Source of the DNA: Aequorivita iocasae
GTDB taxonomy: Bacteria; Bacteroidota; Bacteroidia; Flavobacteriales; Flavobacteriaceae
Assembly: GCF_016757735.1 (NCBI RefSeq)
Contig: NZ_CP068439.1
Span: 620,001-684,000 of the forward strand
Length of the DNA: 64,000 bases
Reading direction: 5' to 3'
Each line of letters starts with the position of its first letter. Position 1 is the first letter of the stretch. The translations under genes and the position numbers were made by a program. Shown piece by piece: positions 53,301 to 62,064 of the stretch. Below the pieces are notes generated by a model. It ran no database searches, was not told the origin of the DNA, and worked only from the letters and a program-made list of their open reading frames with translations.

Positions 53301-56199
53301 AAATGGCAGAGCCAAATCCTCCTGGATCATTATAGCCTGGAGCGCCGGCATCATAGCTATAATCTTCGGCATAAATTGCAAAACTATCGCCCCAACTATC
53401 TGTCCACGCTGTATGGGTAATGGTATTAGGATCTGTGGTATTGGAATTAGTAGAGATTGAATAATCTGCTGCATTACCACCGAAAATTAGGGCAGCTGCT
53501 TCTTGGGCATTATATACTGGCGGATTAGAGCCCCAGTTTGGACCATCGCTTACTAGGTAGGACCCTATGTACACTGGCATTCCTCCTTGGCAAACTACAA
53601 TAGGAGCCTCGTTGTCTTGCGCAGTGAAGGTAAAATCTGCAGAAGTGGAAAGTCCACCCGTATCAGTAGCTGTTACGGTAATGACGGTGCTTCCTTGTAC
53701 ACCCATTTCTGGCGTCCCTGATACTACAAAGTTGGTGCCATTATAGCTCACAGACAGATTTGCATTTTGCACTACGGCCTGGTTAGCGGAAGTGGCAGTT
53801 ACAGTAAGATCTGTAGCAGCATCTTCCACATCAGAAATAAGTACATTCTGGTTGAAAGGACTTCCGGGGCAAGCTACTTGGTTTGAAATAGGATCTATTA
53901 CTGGAGCTTGATTCAACAGTATTATTTTATCATTGGAAAATGAGAAACATGTTTGGTCTCCTGCAAGGCCACCATATTCTACAATATAACCCATACTTTG
54001 AGCATTCCCCAAATCGTTCCAGCGACCATTATTGGCAAAATATACCTGTAGGTAATCTTCAGACCCGCCTGAATTATTGGGCTCAGAAGCATTCCAATTG
54101 GCATATTGACCCGGCGAAGGAGTGCTGCCTACAGAAAACTGGGTGCCTGCCTCGGGACCCGTAATCCAGTACCAATTGCCTTCGGCAGCGGACTGGTTAG
54201 CGAATACTGTTGTTCCCGCAGCCAGATTTATTTGGGCAAAGTTATCAGAACCCCCTAACCAACCGTCATCGGTAAGTTTGTTTTTAATAAAGTTGTTTTC
54301 TTCCACAGAAGTAGAAGTTGCCAAATACCCCTGAAGGCCATATAGCGTTCTGGTGGCTGCAGCAGCCTTAGCCTGTACCCAAGTCAGACTTTGGTTCACA
54401 TATTCGTAATAGTGGCTGTTGTCTGGATTGGAAACACTGCTACCTATAATAAAGGTGATAGTGCGCTGGGCAGTATTACTACTGGTGGTACGGAACTGAA
54501 CATTTTGGAAAAGGGTTTCCAGATCACTATCGGTAAGGGTGCCGCTAACGGTAAGCACACCCGTGGATCCGTTGTAGCTGGAAGCAACACCCCCGGGAAG
54601 TGTATATCCGGCATCTAATGCTAATTCATCGCCGGCAACAAAATTGTTAGAGATAGAAACCAAAGCTCCATTAGCATTGCCGCTATAGGTAAGAGCGATG
54701 GAGGCATCTACGGTAGTAAAGGTACTAATATTGACCATTTGAGTATCACCGGGGGAGGTAACAACATAAGGCTCGGGCGCCAGTATGGTAATATCAGCAT
54801 TTGCATTGCTTATATTGCCACTGCTGTCGGTAACTGTAAGCACTACGGACTGTGTACCAATATCACTACAGTCAAAAGCGGTTTTGCTCAAAGAAAGCGT
54901 AAAGGTACAGTTGTCCCTAGATCCATTATCCACCATGGCCGGGGTAATGGTAATACCTGTAGGGTCAGTTAATTGAAGGCTAAGGTTCTGTGTTAGTACC
55001 GTGGGGTTGATTACATCCAACACATTTACATTTATGGGGGTGACAGTAGTATTACCACTAGTGTCGGTAACTGTAAAGTTGATTGTGTTATTGCCAATCT
55101 GTGAGCAATCAAAAGTAGACTGGCTCAAGGTCTTGGATGCAATTCCACAGTTATCGGAACTGCTTATTTCCACATCTGAAATTGAAATACCGCCGGTTCC
55201 GCCAGAATCAAGGTTAACCGTAAGGTTCGTATTGGCACTTACAGTTGGGCTTTCCGTATCAGGAGTGGTTTCAATGGTAACATTTTGGTTTGCTACGCAA
55301 CCTTCTTGTGACGTAACGGTAACAGTATAGGAACCGGGAGCCAGATTGGTAATGGTTTCTGTGGTAGCTCCGGTACTCCAAAGATAATCGTATGGTGGTG
55401 TAGCAAAGTCAGAAACTACGGCAGTAGCGGTGCCATCATTTGCTCCAGTACAACTTACATCAGTTTTGTTGATTACTGCGGAAAAAGGAAGCGAAAAATT
55501 TTGGTATAGTACCGCTTCTTGCGAATAATTGTAAAAACCAAAACGACCCGAAGGATAAGTACCGTCCACATCAAATATTTGGGTACCATTTACCCAAACA
55601 CTGATGTTACTGGCGCCATATTGCACCTGAAAGGTATAAAGCGTATTATCTGCCCATCCCCCCATACTGGCATTAGTAGCCAACACTTGATTAATAGGGC
55701 TGTTTTGGCACCAAAAGGCAGCTGCAAAGTCAGAGGATGATCCTTGAAAACGCGTAAGACGCATTGCAGCGGGAGCAGTACATCCGCCAGATGCCTGAGG
55801 TGCCTGCTTCCAATCAAACATGATAAAATTATAGTTATTGTTTGGAGTAGTGGAATTTGGGGATTGATATCCAATCACAAATCCGATAAAATCGTCATCA
55901 CTAGTGGTTTCTACCCGAAACTCCCCTTGGATAGTAGTATTAAAATACTCAGCATTGCTTACATAAAAAGAAGGATTGCTATTTATGGTTTGGCGCACAC
56001 TGTTGCCGTCAACAGCAGGTATCCAATTACCATTCGCAGGATCGCCCTCCACGCTCCAGGAGTTTAATCCCAAATTGATAAAACACTGGGCAGTTACGTT
56101 TTGGGAGAAAAACATCATAACCAGCAAAATACTGGCTATCAAGAAATTTCCCCGAGATACAACACTACGGTAATTTTTTTGTTTGTAATAGTTCTTCAT
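50323..56199 (-). CDS. Giant secreted adhesin: lectin-like domains, HYR-type repeats, T9SS sorting
   Basis: 1958 residues. Signal peptide (about 15-38). Residues 40-240: beta-sandwich like the thrombospondin C-terminal/LamG lectin fold (WSVEGDPANGNWIPAVDGNS, then FDWKQAP). 245-310: SprB-like repeat. 310-480: HYR-type repeats. About 595-760: C-type lectin domain with YLATSTSVEENNFIK, the EPN motif in NASEPNNSGGSEDYLQ, and GRWNDL. 1059-1459: five near-identical 80-residue repeats (ACGIASTTIDVSTFDCSNVG, then ITVQLDANGNATITPADVDG). Further repeats follow to about 1860, then the type A T9SS tail YPNPAKGILNIS to KRLLKE. Probably a surface carbohydrate-binding adhesin. The EPN/WND pair is that of Ca-dependent mannose-type lectins; the specificity is inference. 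Confidence 0.92.
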   Translation of the reverse strand: MKNYYKQKNYRSVVSRGNFLIASILLVMMFFSQNVTAQCFINLGLNSWSVEGDPANGNWIPAVDGNSVRQTINSNPSFYVSNAEYFNTTIQGEFRVETTSDDDFIGFVIGYQSPNSTTPNNNYNFIMFDWKQAPQASGGCTAPAAMRLTRFQGSSSDFAAAFWCQNSPINQVLATNASMGGWADNTLYTFQVQYGASNISVWVNGTQIFDVDGTYPSGRFGFYNYSQEAVLYQNFSLPFSAVINKTDVSCTGANDGTATAVVSDFATPPYDYLWSTGATTETITNLAPGSYTVTVTSQEGCVANQNVTIETTPDTESPTVSANTNLTVNLDSGGTGGISISDVEISSSDNCGIASKTLSQSTFDCSQIGNNTINFTVTDTSGNTTVTPINVNVLDVINPTVLTQNLSLQLTDPTGITITPAMVDNGSRDNCTFTLSLSKTAFDCSDIGTQSVVLTVTDSSGNISNANADITILAPEPYVVTSPGDTQMVNISTFTTVDASIALTYSGNANGALVSISNNFVAGDELALDAGYTLPGGVASSYNGSTGVLTVSGTLTDSDLETLFQNVQFRTTSSNTAQRTITFIIGSSVSNPDNSHYYEYVNQSLTWVQAKAAAATRTLYGLQGYLATSTSVEENNFIKNKLTDDGWLGGSDNFAQINLAAGTTVFANQSAAEGNWYWITGPEAGTQFSVGSTPSPGQYANWNASEPNNSGGSEDYLQVYFANNGRWNDLGNAQSMGYIVEYGGLAGDQTCFSFSNDKIILLNQAPVIDPISNQVACPGSPFNQNVLISDVEDAATDLTVTATSANQAVVQNANLSVSYNGTNFVVSGTPEMGVQGSTVITVTATDTGGLSTSADFTFTAQDNEAPIVVCQGGMPVYIGSYLVSDGPNWGSNPPVYNAQEAAALIFGGNAADYSISTNSNTTDPNTITHTAWTDSWGDSFAIYAEDYSYDAGAPGYNDPGGFGSAISAYVQDHVDNTKINYVWTSATPLILQLDANGQAILNAADVDGGSTDNCGIANISVSPENFTCANIGPNTVTLTVTDVNGNSASCISTIMIEDTVAPTAVCQNITVQLDANGNATITPADVDGGSSDVCGIASTTIDVSTFDCSNVGANNVILTVTDNNGNVSTCTAVVTVEDNVVPTAVCQNITIQLDANGNATITPADVDGGSTDACGIASTTIDVTSFDCSNVGVNNVMLTVTDNNGNVSTCTAVVTVEDNVAPTAVCQNITVQLDANGNATITPADVDGGSSDACGIASTTIDVSTFDCSNVGANNVILTVTDNNGNVSTCTAVVTVEDNVAPTAVCQNITIQLDANGNASITPADVDGGSADACGIASTNIDVSTFDCSNVGANNLILTVTDNNGNVSTCTAVVTVEDNVAPTAVCQNITVQLDANGNATITPADVDGGSTDACGIASTTIDVSTFDCSNVGANNVILTVTDNNGNVSTCTAVVTVEDTVAPIIVCPADLYSETHLGDCFAVVYFPQPLTLDNCGIDTVVQTAGLPSGSQFPVGISTIEFTATDVNGNVSTCSFAITVTDNESPMAVCQNITIQLDANGNATITPADVDGGSSDNCGLASTSIDVDTFDCSNVGDNVVILTVTDVNGNSSSCTAIVTVEDVIAPVVACQNITVQLDPVTGTITINGSDIDNGSTDACGIANYELDIDTFDCSNIGDNLVILTVADVNGNSESCAATVTVEDITAPALVCQDFTIELGIDGAATLLPTDVIASNEDACGILTTAVDITEFSCADIGTPVTVQVFSQDNNGNLATCTAVVTVVDNLAPVISCPMDQTVDPGAGNLFYILPDYFATGEATVADNCTDPVVLTSQDPVAGTPLPDGTYTITLTATDEYGNIGTCDFELTVDTVLGTGGDNQNLESVVIYPNPAKGILNISNPQGLDLERLEIYDLRGRLVQTADLRGMGSNKPINVHLLAAASYYVKLLGANGEITKRLLKE
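51822..53021. repeat. 240-bp tandem repeat, five units
   Basis: Five head-to-tail units of exactly 240 bp, starting at 51822, 52062, 52302, 52542 and 52782. They differ at a small number of mostly synonymous sites and each encodes one 80-residue repeat of the adhesin. Neighbouring repeats outside this block are much more diverged, which indicates recent expansion or gene conversion. Confidence 0.93.
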
Positions 56200-56711
56200 A
56201 AAGGGTATTCATTTGAGTTAATAATTGAATGTATTGTCCATTTCGGAGGTAAGAAACAATATTAATTTAGGGATCAAAAAATCATTTATTTTAGTCATTT
56301 ATAAGGTCCTAACAGCAGCGTTCGTATTCCATAAAAATTGCGATAGGATGCCTCGCATATTTACAGATAAACTCCATTGCCAACAATTATGATATTTAAC
56401 TAAAAGGGAAAACTTCCTGGCGTATGAAGAAAAAATAGGTAATAGCACGGCACAAATTCTATGTTAAGATTTGGTTACGACAATTGTTAAAAAGTTTAAC
56501 ATTTGCCGGCGCAAATAACATTTATTCCGTCGAGAAAAACATATTAAACATATCGATAAAACATAGACGATGAGATAGACAAAATATAGATATGTTTTTC
56601 GATAAAAACGTAAACATTTAATAATAAGACACTTGGATTTTGATCCAGATGATGGATTACTATTTTGAAGTGATACTTTAAAAAATAGGCTGAGATTAGC
56701 AGTAATATGGA
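56200..56711. other. Long upstream region of the adhesin gene
   Basis: 512 bp between two minus-strand genes, AT-rich. It contains a dyad ATTTGC-CGGC-GCAAAT (56501-56516), a neighbouring inverted repeat GTTAAA/TTTAAC (56486-56500), and an AAACATAT/ATATGTTT pair around 56555-56620. There is no perfect -7 box. Probably regulatory for the adhesin. Confidence 0.45.
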
Positions 56712-58547
56712 TTATAATTCACGCATCAATTGGTCAAAGCTCTCGTCATTGTCCTGCAATTGCATTTTTTTCTTTACCCTATACTTTTTGGAAATAACGC
56801 TTTGGTGGCTAATGCCTAGTAGGGAGGCAATTTCCTTATTGGTAAGTTGTAATTTTAAAAGGGAGCAAAAAGCGATGTCGTTATCGGTAAGTTCAGGGAA
56901 CATCTCTCCAAGGTTATAACTGAATTTTGGATGCACCTCTACAAATTTTGTTTTAAAGTGATTCCAGTAATTGCGTTGGCCAATAATATTCTCAATAAGA
57001 CTACATATTTCGGATGTGCTTTCATCTCTTTTAGCTTCGAGCACGTCGCGTATTTGATTTTGAGTATCTGCGGCTTCCAACGATATGGCCACCAACTCCC
57101 GTTCCTTATCTCCTAAACGTTTTTCTTTTTCTGCTAGAAGTTCATTTTCCAACTCTTGTTTTTCCTTTAGAACGATATTTGCTTTTTCTAATTGCCACAC
57201 GGCTTCCTTTTGTAGTCGCAACTTTTTACGGTGGTTTTGGTAAAAAGCGATACTCAGCCCAAATATTAGCACGGTAAGTATACAGCTCAGTATGGTTATA
57301 TTTAGCTGCTTTCTGGCAGATTCCTTCAACAAATTATTGGTGCGTGCTAATGTTCTATTTTTTTCCCCCTGTATCTCATTTTGGTACGATTCCTCTAACT
57401 CTGCAATTTTTATTCTATCTTCAGCACTGCGAATGGAGTCTTTTAAAAAATCAATTCTGTCATAAACTTTTAGGGATAATTCAAACTGTTTACGTTTTCT
57501 ATAAGTGTTTTCTGCGGCGATTAAAAAACGTAATTCGTCCTGCCCATTCATCTTAAAACTGTAATCGTTCGTAACCTCCTCCACTTCTTCTACTATACGA
57601 TAGGCGGCATCAAATTGCCCCTGATCATTGAGGAATTCCAAATAATCGGCGGCAATCTGCAAAAAGCGCGTTGAATGGTGGTCGCGTAAATACTCATAGG
57701 AATCTTCAAATGCCTTTGCCGCAAGAGCTGATCTATTGGTATGGAAGTATAGTTTTGCAAGTTTGGCTTGGGCCACGTGCATATATTCTAGGTTATTTAC
57801 CTCTCTTAACCCATTCTTTGCTTCAATTAAACGGGCCTCCCCCGCTGCTTCCTTTCCTATTTCAATCAAACTTTCAGCGTATGCCAACAGGGTAAGATAA
57901 TAGGGAGCTCCTTTTTGCTTTTGAAATTCTGGCAATACCTGTTCAAATATTTCTACCGCAAATTCATAATTGCCATTGTTGTAATAAGCATTGGCCAATT
58001 TTTGCTGCAATATATACAGTCGTGGGTCCTCCGTCTCACGAAATATGGAAATGGCCTTTTTTAGATAAGAAATGGCCTTTTCTTTTTGGGACATATAATT
58101 ATAGTTAGATGCCATTTCGCCATACACCAAACCCTTCCCGTTAAGATCATCCAAAGTTTTATAAATCGATAGCGCAGTTTGCAAGGTTTTCATTGATTTT
58201 GAATACGCTGCATTCGTTCTATAATTTATTGCGAGGTTGCATAGCAGTTGGGCCTTAATAAGTGGATGATCTTTAACTAAGTCAATACCTTTCTTAAAAA
58301 AGTATGTTGCAGAATCATAAATAGCCAATTGATTATAAGTAATCCCCAGGTTGCTATAGGTTTTGGCTACGGCGGTATCGGGACGTAAGCTGGAGTACTT
58401 TAAAAGCTTAAATAAATAGGCTTTGGCCGAATCGGGCTTCTTGAATAAATTGGTTTTTATCTCATCTTGCAGCTCCTCAATTTCTATATTCTGGGAGTTT
58501 AGGGTTATACAACATAGGAAAAGTACGAGGAGAAGATTTAGTTTCAT
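56712..58547 (-). CDS. TPR-containing transmembrane regulator with LuxR-type HTH
   Basis: 611 residues. Signal peptide (1-19), then about 350 residues of TPR helices (for example SNLGITYNQLAIYDSATYFF and ANAYYNNGNYEFAVEIFEQV). A transmembrane helix lies near 418-438 and a coiled coil (440-500, LQKEAVWQLEKANIVLKEK) on the cytoplasmic side. The C-terminal helix-turn-helix is LKLQLTNKEIASLLGISHQS followed by VISKKYRVKKKM. The plan fits a one-component membrane regulator that senses a periplasmic signal through its TPRs. It lies directly upstream of the adhesin on the same strand. Confidence 0.88.
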   Translation of the reverse strand: MKLNLLLVLFLCCITLNSQNIEIEELQDEIKTNLFKKPDSAKAYLFKLLKYSSLRPDTAVAKTYSNLGITYNQLAIYDSATYFFKKGIDLVKDHPLIKAQLLCNLAINYRTNAAYSKSMKTLQTALSIYKTLDDLNGKGLVYGEMASNYNYMSQKEKAISYLKKAISIFRETEDPRLYILQQKLANAYYNNGNYEFAVEIFEQVLPEFQKQKGAPYYLTLLAYAESLIEIGKEAAGEARLIEAKNGLREVNNLEYMHVAQAKLAKLYFHTNRSALAAKAFEDSYEYLRDHHSTRFLQIAADYLEFLNDQGQFDAAYRIVEEVEEVTNDYSFKMNGQDELRFLIAAENTYRKRKQFELSLKVYDRIDFLKDSIRSAEDRIKIAELEESYQNEIQGEKNRTLARTNNLLKESARKQLNITILSCILTVLIFGLSIAFYQNHRKKLRLQKEAVWQLEKANIVLKEKQELENELLAEKEKRLGDKERELVAISLEAADTQNQIRDVLEAKRDESTSEICSLIENIIGQRNYWNHFKTKFVEVHPKFSYNLGEMFPELTDNDIAFCSLLKLQLTNKEIASLLGISHQSVISKKYRVKKKMQLQDNDESFDQLMREL

Positions 58548-58627
58548 AATTTAAATTGGCAACCAAATTTAAAAAATTATATTTTTTTTAAGGTGCTTAT
58601 AACTGGGGTAATTTGACACTTTTAAAT

Positions 58628-58654
58628 TAAAAAAACCCTCCATAATTGGAGGGT
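58628..58654 (-). terminator. Rho-independent terminator-like hairpin, orphan
   Basis: ACCCTCC (58635-58641) pairs with GGAGGGT (58648-58654); on the minus strand it ends in a run of seven T. The nearest minus-strand gene upstream of it is tRNA-Asp, 1 kb away, which has its own terminator. Confidence 0.65.
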
Positions 58655-58808
58655 GGGGAGTAATTAACCAAATAATCATCAGTAGATAAGGTAATTATGC
58701 ATTTTCTTCAAATTAACAATTAATTCATCTTAAAGCCAATTAATTGCTATAGATAAAGTATAGATATGAGAGCCTTTAGAAACCAGAAGCATCAATTTAA
58801 GCTTTCAG

Positions 58809-59505
58809 ATGGCCCTTCCGTCAATTACGCAGATTGATGACCTCCTCCTCTTTAATGCAACAAAAGCTCCAGTGAATAAGGACAAGACCGAACCGAACAA
58901 TACATTTTCACTAGAACAGGTGTTGATAGGATGTATAGACCCCAATGATATACCGAGGTACTGTAAGGCGAAAGTATTTCGCTCGATGAGGTGGATGATT
59001 ATCTACATTACATCATTCGTTTTCAAAACACCGGAACTGCTTCTGCAATGAATGTGAGCGTAAGCAATAAACTGGATTCAAATCTGGACTGGAATACCTT
59101 GCAGATTGAAAATATACGCCATACTAACAGAGTCGAAATTACCGAGGCAATCAAGTGGAATTTATCTTCAACGACATCAACCTGCCTGATTCCACAAGTA
59201 ATGAAGCTGGATCCCACGGCTATATCCAATATAAAATTAAACCCAAAAGCAATATAGAAGTAGGAGATTTTATTCGAAACAATGCCGCTATTTATTTCGA
59301 CTTTAATCCTCCCGTAATTACCAATATTGTTATTAATACGGTAATTGACCATCTGGAGGTAGAGGAAACCACTGTAAATTCCATTGCGCTTTATCCCGTT
59401 CCATCGCGTGATATTTTAAATATAAAGAGCACCACTACCATTGTTAACACAAAAGTGTTTAATAATTTGAGGCAACTGCTTTTTGGGAATGTATTTTTTG
59501 AAGGT
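58809..59505 (+). pseudogene. Decayed T9SS protein fragment (DUF7619-like), two frameshifts
   Basis: Three overlapping frames continue one protein. Frame one ends NNTFSLEQVLIGCIDPNDI; frame two resumes at about 58960 with GESISLDEVDDYLHYIIRFQ and NTGTASAMNVSVSNKLDS; frame three resumes at about 59144 with VEFIFNDINLPDSTSNEAG and IYFDFNPPVITNIVINTVI. This is the DUF7619/DUF11-like domain found before T9SS tails. A degenerate sorting tail (ALYPVPSRDILNIKST) follows and loses similarity after about 59490. The second break is consistent with loss of one G from GAGGGC. The N-terminal part of the original protein is gone. Confidence 0.85.
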
Positions 59506-59620
59506 CACAGATATGGAACAGAAAAATTGCATTTTGAAATTTATCAAAGAGTAATTTTTTTGAATACTTCAATTTACCATAAAAGATATTTAAAAAGGCT
59601 GAGAATAAACATCTCACTCG

Positions 59621-59650
59621 TCAAAAAAAAGTCTCACTTTCGTGAGACTT
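59621..59650 (-). terminator. Terminator of tRNA-Asp
   Basis: AAGTCTCAC pairs with GTGAGACTT over a 4-nt loop on the minus strand, followed by eight T, right behind the tRNA 3' end. Confidence 0.85.
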
Positions 59651-59656
59651 TTCTTG

Positions 59657-59730
59657 CGGTCTGGACGAGACTCGAACTCGCGACCCCCTGCGTGACAGGC
59701 AGGTATTCTAACCAACTGAACTACCAGACC
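59657..59730 (-). tRNA. tRNA-Asp (GTC)
   Basis: On the minus strand the gene starts GGTCTGGTAGTTCAGTTGG and ends with the matching acceptor CCAGACC plus discriminator G. The T arm reads CGCGAGTTCGAGTCTCG, and the anticodon GTC is at 59696-59694. The 7-bp acceptor stem is perfect. CCA is not encoded. It has its own terminator. Confidence 0.96.
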
Positions 59731-59889
59731 AAATTTTCAATCCAGATAAATCGGGACCCCAACAACAGTTGGGCAAAGTGAAAAATTGTAACCATACTTT
59801 TGGGGAATACTCCCTTGCTGTATTAAGCGGTGGCAAATATACCACTCCATTTCATTTTCGCAAACTATTTTTTTAAAAAATAATGATTT

Positions 59890-60819
59890 TTATCCAAACT
59901 TCTGACGCTCTACTAGATAGGTTGTCAAAATTTTGTTGAAACTTTCGTTTATATCGGTCAGAACATACTTTATTCTGTACTGGGCACAGCGCAATTGCAG
60001 TTCGGTAAAGTAATTTTGAACTGCTTCTTCGTATTGTTCCTTAATATTATCTGCATAAAGATTTATATGTTCTCCGGTTTCAACATCTACAAAACGCTTT
60101 GGACGGTTGCTAAAATCAAAGTTTACCTCACGCTTTTTATCAAAGGTGTGAAATAAAATCACTTCGTGCTTATTGTATTTTAAATGTTGAAGGGCTTCAA
60201 AAAGCTTTTCCGCTTCGGCATCACTTTGAAACATATCTGTAAAGAGAAAAACCAACGAACGCCGTTTCAGTTTTTCAGCAATTAAATGAAGATATTCGTA
60301 CGTTTTGGTTTGTGATTTTTCTTTTGGAGAAAGTAAGGCCTCGTTCAACTTTTGAAGCAGCATCTGGTGGTGTCGCTCACTTCCCTTTTCGGAAGCATAA
60401 AATTCATAATCGTCACTGTATATACTCAACCCCACGGCATCGCGCTGCCGTTTCATCAAGTTCATAATGGCTGCGGAAGCCAGTACTGAAAACCCAATTT
60501 TGTTCAAGGAATTTATGTTGAATTGCTTCAGCTTTGGGTAGTGCATAGAGCTGCTATTGTCCACAATTAAATGGCAACGCAAGTTGGTTTCTTCCTCGTA
60601 ACGCTTGGTGTAAAGCTTATCGGTTTTGGCAAAAAGCTTCCAGTCTATATGCTTGGTGCTTTCACCGTTGTTGTAAATTTTATGCTCGGCAAATTCTGCG
60701 GAAAATCCATGGAACGGACTCTTATGAAGCCCAGAAATAAAACCCTCTACTACTTGTTTTGCAAGTAGCTCGAGGTTTTTGAAACCTATAATTTCATTTA
60801 TTTCATTTTCTATATTCAT
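59890..60819 (-). CDS. DUF58 domain protein (vWA-like)
   Basis: 309 residues. The N-terminal part has the DUF58 signature GFISGLHKSPFHGFSAEFAE, GESTKHIDWKLFAKTDKLY and RYEEETNLRCHLIVDNSSSM; the last is the metal-site DxSxS of a vWA fold. DUF58 proteins usually work with a MoxR AAA+ ATPase and membrane vWA proteins in envelope or aerotolerance (Bat) operons. No MoxR gene is seen in the window. It lies 53 bp downstream of clpP. Confidence 0.88.
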   Translation of the reverse strand: MNIENEINEIIGFKNLELLAKQVVEGFISGLHKSPFHGFSAEFAEHKIYNNGESTKHIDWKLFAKTDKLYTKRYEEETNLRCHLIVDNSSSMHYPKLKQFNINSLNKIGFSVLASAAIMNLMKRQRDAVGLSIYSDDYEFYASEKGSERHHQMLLQKLNEALLSPKEKSQTKTYEYLHLIAEKLKRRSLVFLFTDMFQSDAEAEKLFEALQHLKYNKHEVILFHTFDKKREVNFDFSNRPKRFVDVETGEHINLYADNIKEQYEEAVQNYFTELQLRCAQYRIKYVLTDINESFNKILTTYLVERQKFG

Positions 60820-60872
60820 ATATCCTCACCTCCTGCCCCTTTCCTTCAATGGTGAGGGGAGAAAGCTTAATA

Positions 60873-61418
60873 TTATTTTAAAATATCATCAACAATTCCG
60901 TAATCTACAGATTCTTCGGCATTCATCCAGTGGTCACGGTTAAAGTCTTTCATAACCTTTTCAAACGTTTGCCCACAGTTTTCAGCTAAAATACGTGCAC
61001 TTATCTCCTTTGTTTTTAAAATTTCCTGGGCAGTAATTTCAATATCGCTGGCAACGCCCCTTGCACCGCCACTTGGCTGATGGATCATTACACGGGCGTG
61101 CGGCTGTATAAAACGTTTTCCCTTTTCTCCTGCTGAAAGCAAAATACTGCCCATAGATGCCGCCAAACCGGTACAAATTGTAGAGACCGGGCTTTTTAAC
61201 TCCTTAATAGTATCATATATTGAAAATCCCGAAGTAACATAACCGCCGGGGCTGTTTATGTAGAATTTAATTTCATCATGGTTCAGCGCGTCCAGATACA
61301 TCAGCCTGTCCACAACGTGGCGGGCACTCTTATCATCTACCATTCCCCAGAGAAACACTTTGCGTTCCTCCAGTAACTTGCCGTCTATTTTATCTTGTAC
61401 TTTATTTGTTTTTTCCAT
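60873..61418 (-). CDS. clpP: ClpP-family serine protease
   Basis: 181 residues. The catalytic triad is complete: S88 in GLAASMGSILLSAG, H113 in MIHQPSGGARG and D162 in RDHWMNAEES. The N-terminal axial loop region is shorter than in E. coli ClpP. It may form the 14-mer chamber with a Clp ATPase; no clpX or clpA is adjacent, so it could be a second ClpP paralogue. It lies 173 bp downstream of trxA, past a terminator. Confidence 0.9.
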   Translation of the reverse strand: MEKTNKVQDKIDGKLLEERKVFLWGMVDDKSARHVVDRLMYLDALNHDEIKFYINSPGGYVTSGFSIYDTIKELKSPVSTICTGLAASMGSILLSAGEKGKRFIQPHARVMIHQPSGGARGVASDIEITAQEILKTKEISARILAENCGQTFEKVMKDFNRDHWMNAEESVDYGIVDDILK

Positions 61419-61448
61419 TTACAAATGTTCTTTTTAGTTAAAATAAAT

Positions 61449-61477
61449 TCCCCCATTAAAGGGGGGCTGGGGGATGT
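61449..61477. repeat. C/G-run inverted repeat
   Basis: CCCCC and GGGGG pair around ATTAAA, followed by CTGGGGGATG. Similar GC-rich intergenic hairpins are frequent in flavobacterial genomes. A related-looking CCTCACC/GGTGAGG hairpin lies at about 60824-60860. Confidence 0.45.
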
Positions 61478-61534
61478 TCCCATTTATAAAAGCATACCCC
61501 TAATTTACCCGTAAGGGACAAATATAAAAATAAC

Positions 61535-61563
61535 AAAAGGCCCAGCAATAAGCCAAGCCTTTT
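61535..61563 (-). terminator. Terminator of trxA
   Basis: AAAAGGC pairs with GCCTTTT on the minus strand over a 15-nt loop; T-rich run follows. Confidence 0.6.
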
Positions 61564-61591
61564 AGGGTTTAATTTTTCTTTTCTAGATATT

Positions 61592-61909
61592 TTACAAAAG
61601 CGAATCAATCGCTTCAGCATATACGTTTTTAGGAGCAACGCCTACTTGACGGCCCACTACTTCGCCATTTTGGAATACCAAAACAGTTGGAATATTTCTC
61701 ACTCCATATTTAGCTGCAAACTCTTGGTTTGCATCCACATCTACTTTTCCTACCACGGCTTTACCGTCGTATTCCTTACTTATCTCTTCTATTATAGGTC
61801 CTACCATTCGGCAAGGCCCGCACCAGGCTGCCCAAAAGTCAACCAATACCGGCTTGTCACTTTTTAATACGGTTTCTTCAAATGTTGCGTCTGTTATTTC
61901 TAATGCCAT
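61592..61909 (-). CDS. trxA: Thioredoxin
   Basis: 105 residues, the normal thioredoxin size. The active site is FWAAWCGPCRM (C30 and C33), followed by the cis-Pro region YGVRNIPTVLVFQNGEVV. It is a cytoplasmic dithiol reductant. A -7 box lies just upstream (61932-61939) and a terminator behind, so it is a single-gene unit. Confidence 0.96.
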   Translation of the reverse strand: MALEITDATFEETVLKSDKPVLVDFWAAWCGPCRMVGPIIEEISKEYDGKAVVGKVDVDANQEFAAKYGVRNIPTVLVFQNGEVVGRQVGVAPKNVYAEAIDSLL

Positions 61910-61931
61910 AATCTTTGTTTTTAATGAATTT

Positions 61932-61939
61932 CAAAAATA
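61932..61939 (-). promoter_or_regulatory. -7 box TATTTTTG of trxA
   Basis: TAnnTTTG match on the minus strand, 22 bp before the ATG at 61909. Confidence 0.45.
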
Positions 61940-62064
61940 GTTAATTTTTATGCTAAATCCCGTTGCGTTAATATATGTTTAGGAAATGATTGTATTGTTT
62001 ATTTTTATTGTTGGCTGTGCGCTTTTGGCTATTAGCTCTTCGTTTTGACTCTAGTTACTAGCTT

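Noticed and set aside
59155-59781. 208-residue frame continuing through tRNA-Asp
   Set aside because: Only the first 110 or so residues are real protein remnant (third frame of the pseudogene); the rest reads antisense through the terminator and the tRNA.
61456-61638. 60-residue minus-strand frame behind trxA
   Set aside because: It covers the trxA terminator and a C/G-run hairpin and begins inside trxA; no coding evidence.
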